The notes under the pieces were generated by a model. That model did not search any database, had not been told where the DNA came from, and saw nothing but the letters and a program-made list of their open reading frames with translations. This document shows positions 36,694-47,700 of a stretch of DNA of 64,000 nt, piece by piece. Both the position numbers and the translations under genes were made by a program. This stretch comes from Candidatus Roslinia caecavium (GTDB lineage Bacteria > Bacillota > Clostridia > Monoglobales > Monoglobaceae), in NCBI GenBank assembly GCA_904419955.1, contig CAJFTO010000014.1, forward strand, positions 1-64,000, written 5' to 3'. Positions within the stretch are counted from its first letter, which is position 1; the number at the start of each line of letters is the position of its first letter.

Positions 36694-36934
36694 CGCCGCA
36701 GGGTTAATTTTAGTAATATTGCTGTATTGCGGAGTTGATTTATACTTTTATAATAGTTTTAGGTGACAAAACTCTGCGCTTGATTTACACGATTTTATTC
36801 TGAAGTTACAACCGGTTTGTAAAATTTGTTTTCGCAATAAAATTAAATAGGATATAAGCGCAATATAAAAGCCGATGATAAAATTCACCGGCGAATAAAT
36901 ATAATCTGATCGCGCTCATATAAGATAGCTCGTT

Positions 36935-39082
36935 TTAGCATACGGTAAATATTAATTCAACCGCTTTATATATCCCGGTAGTTAAAAGACACATGCCGAC
37001 GCCGAACGCGGTCGGCAGAAGGGCCGCGTACAGCGCCATGAGCTTGTTTCCGGTCTCTCGAATGATCGTCAGCAGAGTTGTGCAGCACGGAGAATGAAAC
37101 AACGTTAAGATCAATACGTTGACCGCTGTAAGTATCGTCCAGCCGTGCGCGCTGAATATTTCGGCAAGATTCGCCGCTCCGGATACATCCTGCATACCCG
37201 AGGTTTGCAGATAACACATTATAAGTATCGGCAGCATTATCTCATTCGCAGGCAGAGAAAGAATAAACGCGAGTATAATAAAGCCGTCGATCCCGAGAAT
37301 CGAACCGATAGGGTCTAAGAACCGCCCCGCCCAGTTTAGAATACTTGCGTCGCCGATCTGTACGTTGGCAAGGAGCCAGATCAGAACTCCGGCGGGCAGA
37401 GCGGAAACAAGCGCTCGGCAGAGCACGAATAGAGTTCTGTCGAATACGGAACGGTAGATAGTCTTCCATATTTGCGGCTTTCGGTACGGCGGCAGTTCCA
37501 AAACGGAGCGGCTGTTGTCCGTCTTATAAACCGTTTTGCTGAGTATTTTTGTGGCGAGCAGAGCGGCTCCGACGCTAAGCGTAATCGCCCCGAGTATGAG
37601 CGCCGCGCGCCCGAACGTGGATATCCCCGGCTTGGCCGCGGCTAAGATTACGCCGGATACCGTTATTATAAGCGCGAACTTCCCGTTGCATGGGATAAAG
37701 CTGTTTGTGAGCAGAGCGATCTTGCGCTCGTTTTCAGTAGGCATGATCCTGCACCCTACGACGCCTACCGCGTTGCAGCCGAGACCCATGCACAAGGTCA
37801 GGGCTTGTTTCCCGCCGGTTCCGCAGCGTTTGAAGCAGCTGTCGAGGTTAAAGGCTACGCGCGGCAAATATCCTAAGTCCTCCAAAAGCGTGAACAGCGG
37901 AAAAAATATCGCCATTGGCGGAAGCATTACCGCTATTATCCACGTTACGGTCGTATACGCGCCGTCGATTATCAGACGGACTGCCGGTTCGGGAAGCTTC
38001 AGCAGCTCCAGCGCCTTTTCAAGATAAAACTTTACCCATTCAAAAAAGCCGCTCAGCAAAGTCGAAGGATAGTTCGCGCCGCATACGGTAAGCCAGATCA
38101 ACGCGCCGAAGAAGAGCAGCATAGTCAAAACTCCCGCGCGTCCGGAGGTCAAGCGCTTGTCTATTTTTAGATTTCTCTCTCTCCTTTTCCCGTTCGTAAA
38201 GCTTACGCAGCCGTCCGAAATTCGCTTAGCTGCCGCCGCTCTGGAAGCGCTTATCGTTTCGCGTAAGTCTTTTGGATCCATCCCCATAAACTCAAGCTCG
38301 GACTCTATCTTTTTAAGCTCTTGCCGCGTATGATTAAACTGGGCGCCTTTTAGACCGGTAATCTCCGACAGCCGCTCTGAAACGGATCTCGGGTCGGTCA
38401 GAGCCGAGAGCGCCGCATATCTCTTTGCAGAGTCTGAAATATCCGACGTTTTATTCTCGATAAGATCGGACTCGAGAGCTTCGGAGATATCGTCGAGCGC
38501 GTTATTTATAAACCTTGGGTAAATATTTCGGGTAGCGTCGCCGTTTCTGTTTTGAGACTGCGCCGAGCGTATTTTTTCCTTAAGCTTTAAAATATCCCTT
38601 TTATTTTTTGCGGCGATCGCTACGACAGGAGCGCCAAGCTCTTTTTCCAATTCAGACGCGTCTATTTCTATACCCCTGCGTTTTGCTTCGTCCATAAGAT
38701 TGAGACAGATCAAAACGTCGCCGCCCATTTCAAGGATCTGCAGCGCCAAGATCAAGTTCCTGCCAAGACAGGTTGCGTCGACGACTACTATCGTTAGATC
38801 GCAGTTATTGTTCAGTATAAAATCCGAAGCGACTTTTTCTTCGGCAGAGTTGAAGTTTAGCGAATATGTACCCGGAAGATCGTATACCGTATAACTGAGG
38901 TCCTCAAACACAAAACCGCCGCGGGCGAGTTCTACCGTTTTCCCGGTCCAGTTCCCGGTGTGTTGCTTAAGACCGGTCAGCGCGTTGAACACCGTGCTTT
39001 TGCCGACGTTAGGATTGCCGGCGAGCAGGAGCGTTTTGCTTTCTGAAGCCGCGCGTTTTTTCGGTTTATTATGCTTCTTCAT
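36935..39082 (-). CDS. feoB: Ferrous iron transporter FeoB
   Basis: Fe(II) import permease of the cytoplasmic membrane, 715 residues. The N-terminal GTPase has G1 LLAGNPNVGKSTVFNALTG, G3 VYDLPGTYSL and G4 CLNLMDEAKRRG (NxxD type), followed by a GDI-like helical spacer. The C-terminal membrane part has about 8-10 helices with two Gate motifs; the cysteines in LTLCMGLGCNAVGVVGCRIM and LFHSPCCTTLLTIIRETG correspond to conserved Cys of FeoB Gate segments. The ATG overlaps the end of feoA by 14 bases, so the pair is translationally coupled. No separate FeoC is seen. An extra charged insertion between GTPase and membrane parts (about residues 170-300) is longer than in the E. coli protein. Confidence 0.95.
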   Translation of the reverse strand: MKKHNKPKKRAASESKTLLLAGNPNVGKSTVFNALTGLKQHTGNWTGKTVELARGGFVFEDLSYTVYDLPGTYSLNFNSAEEKVASDFILNNNCDLTIVVVDATCLGRNLILALQILEMGGDVLICLNLMDEAKRRGIEIDASELEKELGAPVVAIAAKNKRDILKLKEKIRSAQSQNRNGDATRNIYPRFINNALDDISEALESDLIENKTSDISDSAKRYAALSALTDPRSVSERLSEITGLKGAQFNHTRQELKKIESELEFMGMDPKDLRETISASRAAAAKRISDGCVSFTNGKRRERNLKIDKRLTSGRAGVLTMLLFFGALIWLTVCGANYPSTLLSGFFEWVKFYLEKALELLKLPEPAVRLIIDGAYTTVTWIIAVMLPPMAIFFPLFTLLEDLGYLPRVAFNLDSCFKRCGTGGKQALTLCMGLGCNAVGVVGCRIMPTENERKIALLTNSFIPCNGKFALIITVSGVILAAAKPGISTFGRAALILGAITLSVGAALLATKILSKTVYKTDNSRSVLELPPYRKPQIWKTIYRSVFDRTLFVLCRALVSALPAGVLIWLLANVQIGDASILNWAGRFLDPIGSILGIDGFIILAFILSLPANEIMLPILIMCYLQTSGMQDVSGAANLAEIFSAHGWTILTAVNVLILTLFHSPCCTTLLTIIRETGNKLMALYAALLPTAFGVGMCLLTTGIYKAVELIFTVC

Positions 39083-39311
39083 GAGGACAAACCCTTATCA
39101 GTTCCGCTTCGTTTTTTCTCAGCGCGATCAAGGCGCCCATGATCATATACGCGGTCGGATCTCCGAACGGTCCGCAGAACTTAGCCGTAATCGTCGCTCG
39201 CGGCGAAAAGCCAAACTCATAGAGACGTCCGTTTTCTTTAAGCGCATTATCCATATCGACTATATCGGCTTCGACATCTATAGGAAGCTCGTCGAGCGTC
39301 ATAATTTTCAA
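39069..39311 (-). CDS. feoA: Ferrous iron transport protein FeoA
   Basis: A small SH3-like cytoplasmic partner of FeoB, 80 residues from TTG 39311. Recognisable features are MTLDELPIDVEADIVDMD at the N-terminus, the glycine loop ENGRLYEFGFSPRATITAKF, and the final ALIALRKNEAELIRV strand. The start is set at TTG 39311 because GGAGGG lies 7 bases upstream; the longer reading from TTG 39326 would contain that site, and ATG 39302 is the other option. It overlaps feoB by 14 bases. An extended -10-like TGATATAAA occurs upstream, but no clear Fur box is visible. Confidence 0.85.
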   Translation of the reverse strand: MKIMTLDELPIDVEADIVDMDNALKENGRLYEFGFSPRATITAKFCGPFGDPTAYMIMGALIALRKNEAELIRVCPHEEA

Positions 39312-39604
39312 ATTAAATCCCTCCAATTCCTGATGCTGTTATTTATATCATATGTATAAGCTCCGCGGTTTGACACTTTTTTGAAAAAACCGTTTTAAAA
39401 TGCGTCGTATTTAAAGTTCTTCATATAAATAGTTCTTGTCGATATGTCATTATGCGGTGAAATTATGAATATTATAATTTAAAGATTGATTTTTTAATTT
39501 AAGTGATATATAATATCTGTAAGGCTATATCCGGTAGCGCTTGTTAACACAGAAATTAGGCCAAAAGAAAAGATTAAAATAAAAAGTTTGAAGGGTGGAA
39601 TTAG

Positions 39605-40441
39605 ATGAAAAAGTTTTTGGGCATACTTATATTTTGCGTGGTCGTTTCGGTCTCCTCCGGAGTTTTTTTGTCCGCCGACGCAGCGGAGATAGAAGACATA
39701 TACGTAAACGGGCAAGTTCTTGAAATAGACGAGTCTCAGACTCCGTACATAAAGAACGACAGGACAATGATACCGCTAAGAGCGGTTTCCGAGGCGATGA
39801 ACGCGACCGTTTATTGGTTTGACGACGATAAATCGATACAGATCGTGAGATACGACACTACTCTTACGCTCCAGATCGATAATAACATAATGAAGGTGTA
39901 TCAGATAATCGATAATGAATTTACCGAGGTCGGAGAAACCGAGCTGGACGCTCCGCCCGAGCTTGGCGACGAGTCGAGAGGTTACAGGACGTTTGTTCCG
40001 TTCAGAGCTATAGCCGAGGCGCTCGGCGCAAAGATCGACGCGGAGATCGTCAGCGGACATGAAGGAGAATACGACGCGCCCATGAATATCGTTCTTGAAG
40101 ACGACTTTTATGAGACGAAGGATATAAATACGGTTACCGTAATGGATCTATATAACAAGGCCGAGGTCGAAAACGATACGCTTGTATCGGTGGACGGAAC
40201 AATTGTGAGAATTGAAGGTCAATATTATCTTCAAGATCTGGAGAATCCGGCCTATATGGTGTCGCTCAGCAGTATTCCCGACGTGGCCGACTATTGGACT
40301 CAGCAGCTTGGCGTCGAGAGCAACGATCCAAACGGTATTAGGGTCAATATTACCGGGATAGTGGAGCTTAATGAGTACGACGCTTACACCATTCCCATGA
40401 GACGCACGGTTACCGGAATAAGGCCTTTGGCTGAATCGTAA
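39605..40441 (+). CDS. Exported copper-amine-oxidase-N (stalk) domain protein
   Basis: A 278-residue secreted protein. After a signal peptide (residues 1-26) come two halves of a CAO-N stalk domain (VNGQVLEIDESQTPYIKNDRTMIPLRAVSEAMNATVYWFDDDKSIQI and GYRTFVPFRAIAEALGAKID). A C-terminal beta domain (about 170-275, VDGTIVRIEGQYYLQDLENPAYMVSL...) resembles an OB-fold. CAO-N domains are common in clostridial exported proteins as wall-associated or adhesive stalks and carry no enzymatic activity. AAGGGTGGA precedes the ATG. It stands alone, divergent from feoAB. Specific function unknown. Confidence 0.78.
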   Translation: MKKFLGILIFCVVVSVSSGVFLSADAAEIEDIYVNGQVLEIDESQTPYIKNDRTMIPLRAVSEAMNATVYWFDDDKSIQIVRYDTTLTLQIDNNIMKVYQIIDNEFTEVGETELDAPPELGDESRGYRTFVPFRAIAEALGAKIDAEIVSGHEGEYDAPMNIVLEDDFYETKDINTVTVMDLYNKAEVENDTLVSVDGTIVRIEGQYYLQDLENPAYMVSLSSIPDVADYWTQQLGVESNDPNGIRVNITGIVELNEYDAYTIPMRRTVTGIRPLAES

Positions 40442-40521
40442 AACAGATACGTTTATTTTGATATGGATTTTAAGTTTTAAATCAAAACTTTGCAAAAAGA
40501 TTAAAAAAAATTAGATTTCTC

Positions 40522-40556
40522 AGCGCGACGGCATATTATTAGCCGCCGCGCTTTTT
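40522..40556 (+). terminator. Intrinsic terminator after the CAO-N gene
   Basis: Stem AGCGCG.CGGC / GCCG.CGCGCT with one internal A-C mismatch, loop ATATTATTA, followed by TTTTG. Confidence 0.8.
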
Positions 40557-40613
40557 GAATCTTTAGAAGATATTATGATCGTATAAACGGGCTTTTCAAA
40601 TTGCTTTATGTTT

Positions 40614-41441
40614 TTATTTCAAAAGAGCCCGATTTCTAAATTCCTTCGGAGACAATCCGGTATGGCTTTTAACGTATCGGGACAGCGAACTCGCTCCGCT
40701 GAAATTGAAGTTGTCGGCTATGTCGCTCAAGGAAACAGTTTTATTTCCGAGCAGCTTTGCGATCTTTTCCATACGGAGCGTGTCTACGTATTTCATTGGA
40801 GACATGCCGAATGTCTTTTTAAATTCGCGCGAAAAATACGATGGACTTACATGTACAAAATTTGACAGGTCGTCGAGGGTTATAGGCGTCTGAGTAATAG
40901 TTTTATCGATAAATAATAAAACCGCTCTGAAATCGATCGACGATTTATATCTCTCGGTCTCTTGGATAAAACTCGTCCTTTTGAAAAAATGATAGAGTAT
41001 CTCGCAGACGACGGATTTAAGCCATAAGTCCCTGCATATATCGTCCGATCCGCTTTCGGGGGCCCCTTTTATAAACAGAGCCTTTAAATCGAATTCAGGT
41101 TCAAACTTAGCCGTAAGATCAAAATTGATATAATCGAATATATTGATCCCGTCTACTCTTGATTCAAAGCTGTAGTAGGCCATGAGCGTGTCGTCCGCTG
41201 AGCGGCCGTCCGCTATCTTGTACTCGACGACGGTATCCGCGGGGACGAATATAAGAGAATTCGGCGACGATACATATTTCTCGCCTCTTATCTGCCATTC
41301 GCATTTACCTACCGGCACATAGTATATTTTATTGTGGAGAGAGAGGCCGTTGACGCCATAAAAACCGTATGGTTTAAAAGGCTTATACGCCGCGCTGCAA
41401 ACATTTATATTGGTTTTGGTTAAAAGCTCTTGGAAGTTCAT
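40614..41441 (-). CDS. AraC-family transcriptional regulator (GH2 locus)
   Basis: A 275-residue cytoplasmic regulator. The N-terminal sensing half is cupin-like (YYVPVGKCEWQIRGEKYVSSPNSLIFVPADTVVEYK). The C-terminal AraC domain has PITLDDLSNFVHVSPSYFSREFKKTFGMSPMKYV and VSLSDIADNFNFSGASSLSRYVKSHTGLSPKEFR as its two DNA-binding helices. ATG 41441 is chosen because AAAGGAG lies 8 bases upstream; the longer frame from 41480 contains it. It is divergent from the giant beta-galactosidase gene across about 290 bases, mirroring the AraC/GH43 pair 10 kb earlier, so local control of that gene is likely. Confidence 0.92.
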   Translation of the reverse strand: MNFQELLTKTNINVCSAAYKPFKPYGFYGVNGLSLHNKIYYVPVGKCEWQIRGEKYVSSPNSLIFVPADTVVEYKIADGRSADDTLMAYYSFESRVDGINIFDYINFDLTAKFEPEFDLKALFIKGAPESGSDDICRDLWLKSVVCEILYHFFKRTSFIQETERYKSSIDFRAVLLFIDKTITQTPITLDDLSNFVHVSPSYFSREFKKTFGMSPMKYVDTLRMEKIAKLLGNKTVSLSDIADNFNFSGASSLSRYVKSHTGLSPKEFRNRALLK

Positions 41442-41571
41442 AAATAGCGCTCCTTTATAGTTAAAGTATAACAGAGGCATACCGGAATGTAAAGAGAAAT
41501 TCGGGACTTTCCGCGCCGCTTTTTTTGAGGATTTTGTTCAAGAATTGTTAAGTTTAAATCAAGTTTGGATA

Positions 41572-41600
41572 TTAACAGCGATCGGCGCGTCTGATATAAT
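41572..41600 (+). promoter_or_regulatory. Promoter of the GH2 beta-galactosidase gene
   Basis: TTAACA (41572-41577), 17-base spacer, TATAAT (41595-41600). It leaves a leader of about 125 bases before ATG 41730. It sits in the divergent region shared with the AraC gene. Confidence 0.75.
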
Positions 41601-41729
41601 TAAAACACAGATTAAAGCAATTGGAATGTATTGAATTGAAGAAAGGAGAGAGGTTCGGCGGAAGTTGAAATAAATAGCGACAATATTTAAAAAGCTTATA
41701 GCGGTAAATTACTAAAAGGAGATGAAAAA

Positions 41730-44700
41730 ATGAGTTTAATTAAAAAGAAGCTGAATTTTTTATTATTTAGTCTTGCGGCGATACTTATTTTCGGAAGCGC
41801 GACCGTATCCGCGGAGGCGCCGGAAGGCGAGTGGCTGATCGGAGATATGCTCCCGTATTCGGACGGTCTTGAATCGGGAGTCGACTATAACGTGCAGTAC
41901 TCGCTGAACGGGGAGTTGGTAGACGCTAACGAGTACGGACCGCAGATCATAAGAAACGCGGACGGCAGCGGCGATATTAACAACACCGGAAGGAATAATA
42001 TAAGATCGGCGATGGACGCTGGGATTTCAGAGTTTTATATCACGTTTACAGAACCGCTTACCTTTAATTATTTTACATTTGAAAGCGGAACGGGTTTGCC
42101 AAATATAAGATTTAAAATTGAATACAGAGAAAACGCTGAAGAAGAATGGACTACGCTGGTAGAAAAAGGTTCCGAGGAGAGTCAGATATACAGGCTTAAC
42201 TCTGAGATAACGGTAAGCGAACTCAGACTGACAAATTCAGTATCAGGAACCAACGCCAAATACGGTCAGTTCGACTTCAGATCTATGGGACTTGCCGAGA
42301 CGGGCGGCGAAGTATACGACAGCTTAAACGAGGCGGTAGCGGCTTGCGCGGCGGACGGCACAGTAACGGTCAGCGGTAATTGCTATGTCGACGAGACCAT
42401 AGCCGTTACCAAGAACACGACCATCATCGGTTCGGGAACGATATACGCAAACGGAGTAGATCTGTTTGACGTAAGCGGAGGAGTTAGTATTACTTTCGGC
42501 GGAGAGGGCGCGGACCTGACTATCGACGGCGTGGACGGGTCGCGTAAGGGCGTATTTTCCTCTTCGAGCGAAACAAACTTTAACGCGATAGTAAACGCGG
42601 GAGTTACGTTCGAGAATTTCAATACCGCCATAGAAGTAGCTCAGACGGGCGCGGGCGGACCTCAGACCGGTAATCTAATCAGGGTAGCGGGTTCCGAGAG
42701 AGTTACGGCGTACGAGATGGATACCTTTAGCTATGCGGCGATAAGCGACGGGGATATGGCGACGACTGCGGCGACGGTAGATCGTCAAAGCAATCATAAC
42801 TACAATCCGTTTGTGAACGGAGTGTTGATCGACGCCGGAGAAGACGCGGTAATGACGCTGACGGACGCTTCGATCGCCGGGGCGTCGGCCGACTCGGCGT
42901 TAATAGGAATTACTCCCGATTCTGATTTCACTGTGGACGCGCTGACGACGTGCGATGTAAATTTGACCAGACCGAACGATACGTTCGCCAACTTTGAAAC
43001 GGAATTTACCGGGGTCGACGTTCTCACATACACGCTTGCCAACGGTTACACAGGCGACGAAACAACGGAGTACAGATATTTGTTCGTATGCGCAAAGAGC
43101 TGGAACGTTCCCGCCGATTGGTCGGAGATCACATTGAACGGAACTATTACTCCGACTGGAGAAACGGAGGGGCAGGAAAGAGCCGGCGGCGCAGCTACGA
43201 TAAATGGAGGCGTATTCAGCAACAACGTTACGGCTATCTACCTAAACAACTTAGCAGAGCGGAATTACATAGGAGAGAGCGCGGCGTTTGAGAGCAACAC
43301 CGCCGATTTGGTAGTATGCGAGGATACGGACGCTACAGTAAATAACTCAAATATTAGCTCGATCAAGCTTGAAAATACGGAAGGCGTTCCGCTTACTATC
43401 CAGCGGCAGCCGACTCGGCTTACTATAGATTGTTCCGGACAGGCGCTACAGAATATTGCAAATATAGGAGAATTGGATACCGGAGGTTTTATGGTTACTA
43501 ATAATACGGCGTACCCAAGATATAACTTGATAAAGAACGAGGGCTATCTCGCGTTGGAGGAAAATACAGACCCGATCGTCACCTCTCCGCCGTCGACCGG
43601 ATTCTTCGGCGAGGATATGACCGATCCGGACCCTGAGCCGGGACTCGAATGGTTCGCAAGTCCGCAGACGTTCCAGGAGAACCGCCTTGCGCCTCATACG
43701 TCATATATGAGCTATGAGAGCGACGAGAAGGCTCTCGCAGCGGATCGCAAGGATTCCAAGTACTATCAGTCGCTGTCTAGCTCCAACCAGGGAGAGGGCA
43801 GAGAGAATAATCCCGACTGGAAGTTTAAGCTGGTATATTCGCCCCAGCAGGTAAACGAGCAGATCTTTAAGTACTTCAACCCGGATGAGATGTGGTACGA
43901 CGAGTATAACGTAGCGGATTTCTATGAAACGGATTTCGAGATGGACGATACCTGGGAAAATATAGTCGTACCGTCAAACTGGCAGGTGGACGCGTATAAT
44001 AAGGACGTATCGCCATTTAACGATTATCCGATCTACATAAACTACTATTATCCGTGGGACGGTCTGAGTTGGAACGGAGTTACAGAGAGCTATCAGCAGA
44101 TCGCTCCGAGAAACTACAACCCGGTCGGACACTATATCCGTACCTTTACCGTACCGGCGGATTGGGACGGCAGACAGATACTGCTTAACTTCGAGGGCGT
44201 GGAGTCTGCGTATTATATATGGGTGAACGGACATTATGTCGGCTACGACGAGGACAGCTACAGCGGCGCGGAGTTCGATATCACCGACTATGTAACGGCC
44301 GACGGAGTTACCGAGAACAAGATAGCTATCAGAGTATTCCGCTGGTCGGACGCGTCTGTCGCGGAGGATCAGGACTTTATAAGGCTATCCGGAATATTCA
44401 GAGACTGCTATATCACCTCGGTACCTAAAGTGCATATCCGCGACTTTAAGATAGACACCGAATTTGAGAACGAGGACTATACTCAGTCAACGCTCAAAGT
44501 ACGAGCGAACATCGAAAATATTGGTAATCAGGACGTAAACGGCTACGCTGTCAAAACGAGATTGTTCGACGCGGCTGGGAATCAAGTTCAGGAGATTAGC
44601 GCGCCGGTCGGAGAATTTAATTATGACGGCTCCGCGGGTTTCTATGGAAGTTACGAGAACGAATACGAGCTCTCAAACCCAGAGGCTCTCGTGGAGACAA

Positions 44701-47700
44701 GCGCGACGATAGAGAATCCGGCGCTGTGGAGCGCGGAGGATCCGACTCTGTACACCGCGGTCATAACGCTTGAAAAAGACGGAGAGGTCGTTCAAACAGT
44801 AAGCTACAGGGTCGGATTCAGAGAATTCCTGATACGCGACAACGTGATGGAGATCAACGGCGAGCGTATATATCTGAAGGGCGTTAACAGGCATGAGATA
44901 AACGCGGATACCGGACGTTACGTCACGGAGGATTTGATGCGCCGCGACCTGGAGATAATGAAAGAGAACAACATCAACGCTGTCAGAACTTCGCACTACT
45001 GCAACGACCCGCTCTGGCTGGAGCTTTGCGACGAGTACGGGATATACGTAATGAACGAGTGTAACATAGAGACGCACGGCGACGCGTACAATACCAACGG
45101 AAACGCTAAGCTGGGCGGCAGATCCGACTGGACGGAGCTATTCTTAGACAGGGTAACAAAGTTTGTACATCGCGATTATAACCACGCGAGCGTAATCATA
45201 TGGTCGGTCGGTAACGAGAGCGGAACAGGCGATAATTTTGTAAAGTGCAAGGAGCGCATGGAGGCGCTTGATCCGTTAAGACCGGTTCATTACTGCGACG
45301 ACAAAAATAATTTCGATATCCTCTCGGATATGTATTCATATCCTTCCGAGGCCGAAGCAAACGGAAAATACGATGGGAGACCGTATCTGTTGTGCGAGTA
45401 TCAGCACACTATGGGAAATTCGGTAGGAGGACTGTATAATTACATAGAAGTGTTTGAAAACGTTGAACGCGCTCAGGGCGGATTTACATGGGATATGATA
45501 GATCAGTCGCTCTGGACAAAACCGAAGAAAGCGTTTTCAACAACCGATAAAAATTTCACAGTAGAACCCAGCGGAGAGACGCTCTCGGACGGATCGACGG
45601 AATACCTGGCCTACGGCGGTCAGTGGGGAGATCAGAGAAACAACGGCAACTTTATAGCAAACGGATTTGTTACGGTTACGCGAGAGCTGCGTCCAGAGGC
45701 CGCGGAGATAAAACATCAGTATCAAAACATTAAGTGCGAGTACGACGGCGAGACGATAACGCTCAGAAACCTCAACCTCTTCACGGACGCGAGCAAGTAT
45801 ACGGCGACGTTCAGCTTATACGAAGATACGACGGCGTTGGCCGAGAATATCCCGTTTACGGTAGATATAGCGGCGCTGTCAGAGGGCGAAATAGACGTTC
45901 CGTACGAGCAATATCTGCCTACCGAAATAAAGGACGGAGCCGATTATTACCTTACGTTGAACTTCGCAAGAGAGCTGGCGAGCGGCTGCGCTGAGACCGC
46001 CTTCGATCAGTTTGAGCTTGAAGTAGGAGCGAGAGATACTATAGGCAAGCTTACGTCCGAGCTTACGGATAATTTAAACGTTACAGAGGACGACGCCGCC
46101 GTTAACGTATCCAACGACAGCATGAGCGTTACAATAAACAAGGCTACCGGATACATCACGGCTTACAGCTATAACGGGGTAGACTTGATCGCGGACGAAG
46201 ACGGCCCCGCGCCGAGTCTTTCAAGAGCGCTTATCGGTAACTTTTCAAACGCAAACCCGGTAAAGAACGCGACCAGCGCGTTCAAGAACGCCGATCTGGA
46301 TCCGTCTAACGTAAACGTAGCGGTAAATACCGCGGCGGGATATGTTGACGTAAGCGTTACGTCCGATCTGAAAGGCAAGTCGCCCTGCGAGATAACTTAC
46401 AGGATCATGTCGGACGGTAATATCCGAGTTATTCAGTCGGTAACTCCGGCGACTTCGGATTCGGATTTCGTGACCCAGATAGGGATGAAGATGACCATAC
46501 CGGGCGAATTTGAGAATATGACCTGGTACGGCCGAGGAAGCGTAGACGGTCAGCACGATAGCTACGCCGACAGAAAATCCGGCGAACCGATAGGCGTCTA
46601 TACGGCGAACGTGACCGACAGATTTATTGAATATATAAACTCTCAGGAGTGCGGCAACACGACGGACGTCAAGTGGGCGTCGTTTACCGATGAAAACGGA
46701 GTCGGACTTATGGCGGTAGGCGACGATATAGACGTCAAGGCGCTCCATTATACGATGGATCAGCTTGATACGCGCACCAACCCGGCTAATCTGACCGCAA
46801 ACGAGGATATCACGCTCGAGGTCAATATGCAGCAGATGGGCGTAGGCGGATACGATCCAGGCTACCAGCAGTGGCTGTGCGAGGACGAGTATATATTGGA
46901 TACCGGAGAAGAATATACATACGCATACACATTAATGCCGATAAACGGCGAAACTATTGAAGAACGGACGGCTAAGAGCAAAGAGGTAGTGAGAGACTCG
47001 GTAAATATCAATATCGAGGGTATGGCGGACGTCGTTGTAGAGAACGCGCAGACGACGTCCGGAGCTATCAGTTTTGATATAACGGTTCCGGAGAATGTTA
47101 CGATTTCGGCTTTTGCGGCGTCGTACGGCGAGAACGGAATTATGACCGACTGCGTAGAGCAAAGAGTCGAGCTTACGGCAAACAAGAAGCAGACCGTGAC
47201 TATACCGATAGAACTCGGGTCATACGACGCTATACCGGAACTGTTCATCTGGGATCAGAATCAGATTCCGTACGCTCAGAAGGCGGTCGTATCCGACGAA
47301 GAGGCGATCGCACCCGAAGACGTTGGTAAGATAGAGTTTGAGGAGATCTATAGGAGAGATTGGACTTCGCAGTCGAACTTCATTACAGAAGACGACGGGA
47401 CAATCGCGATAGATTCGACAAGATCTGGAGATATGTTCTACTTTGGCCTCGCATACATGGGTACGCTGCAGTCAATAGACGTTAGATTTGGCAACAAGCA
47501 GACGGCGAGAATGGATTTCTACGCTATAGAGACCGGCGGTAAAGATATGAACGCAATGACCAAGGAGGAACTCGACGCGCTTTTGACAGACGATTGCTAT
47601 ATCGGAAGTACGGAAAATCGGAGCACAGGCGATTACGGAGCGTATGAAAATGTAAACGTGCCGATAGATGCAAGCGGGATCACCGGATCTAAGGGAATAG

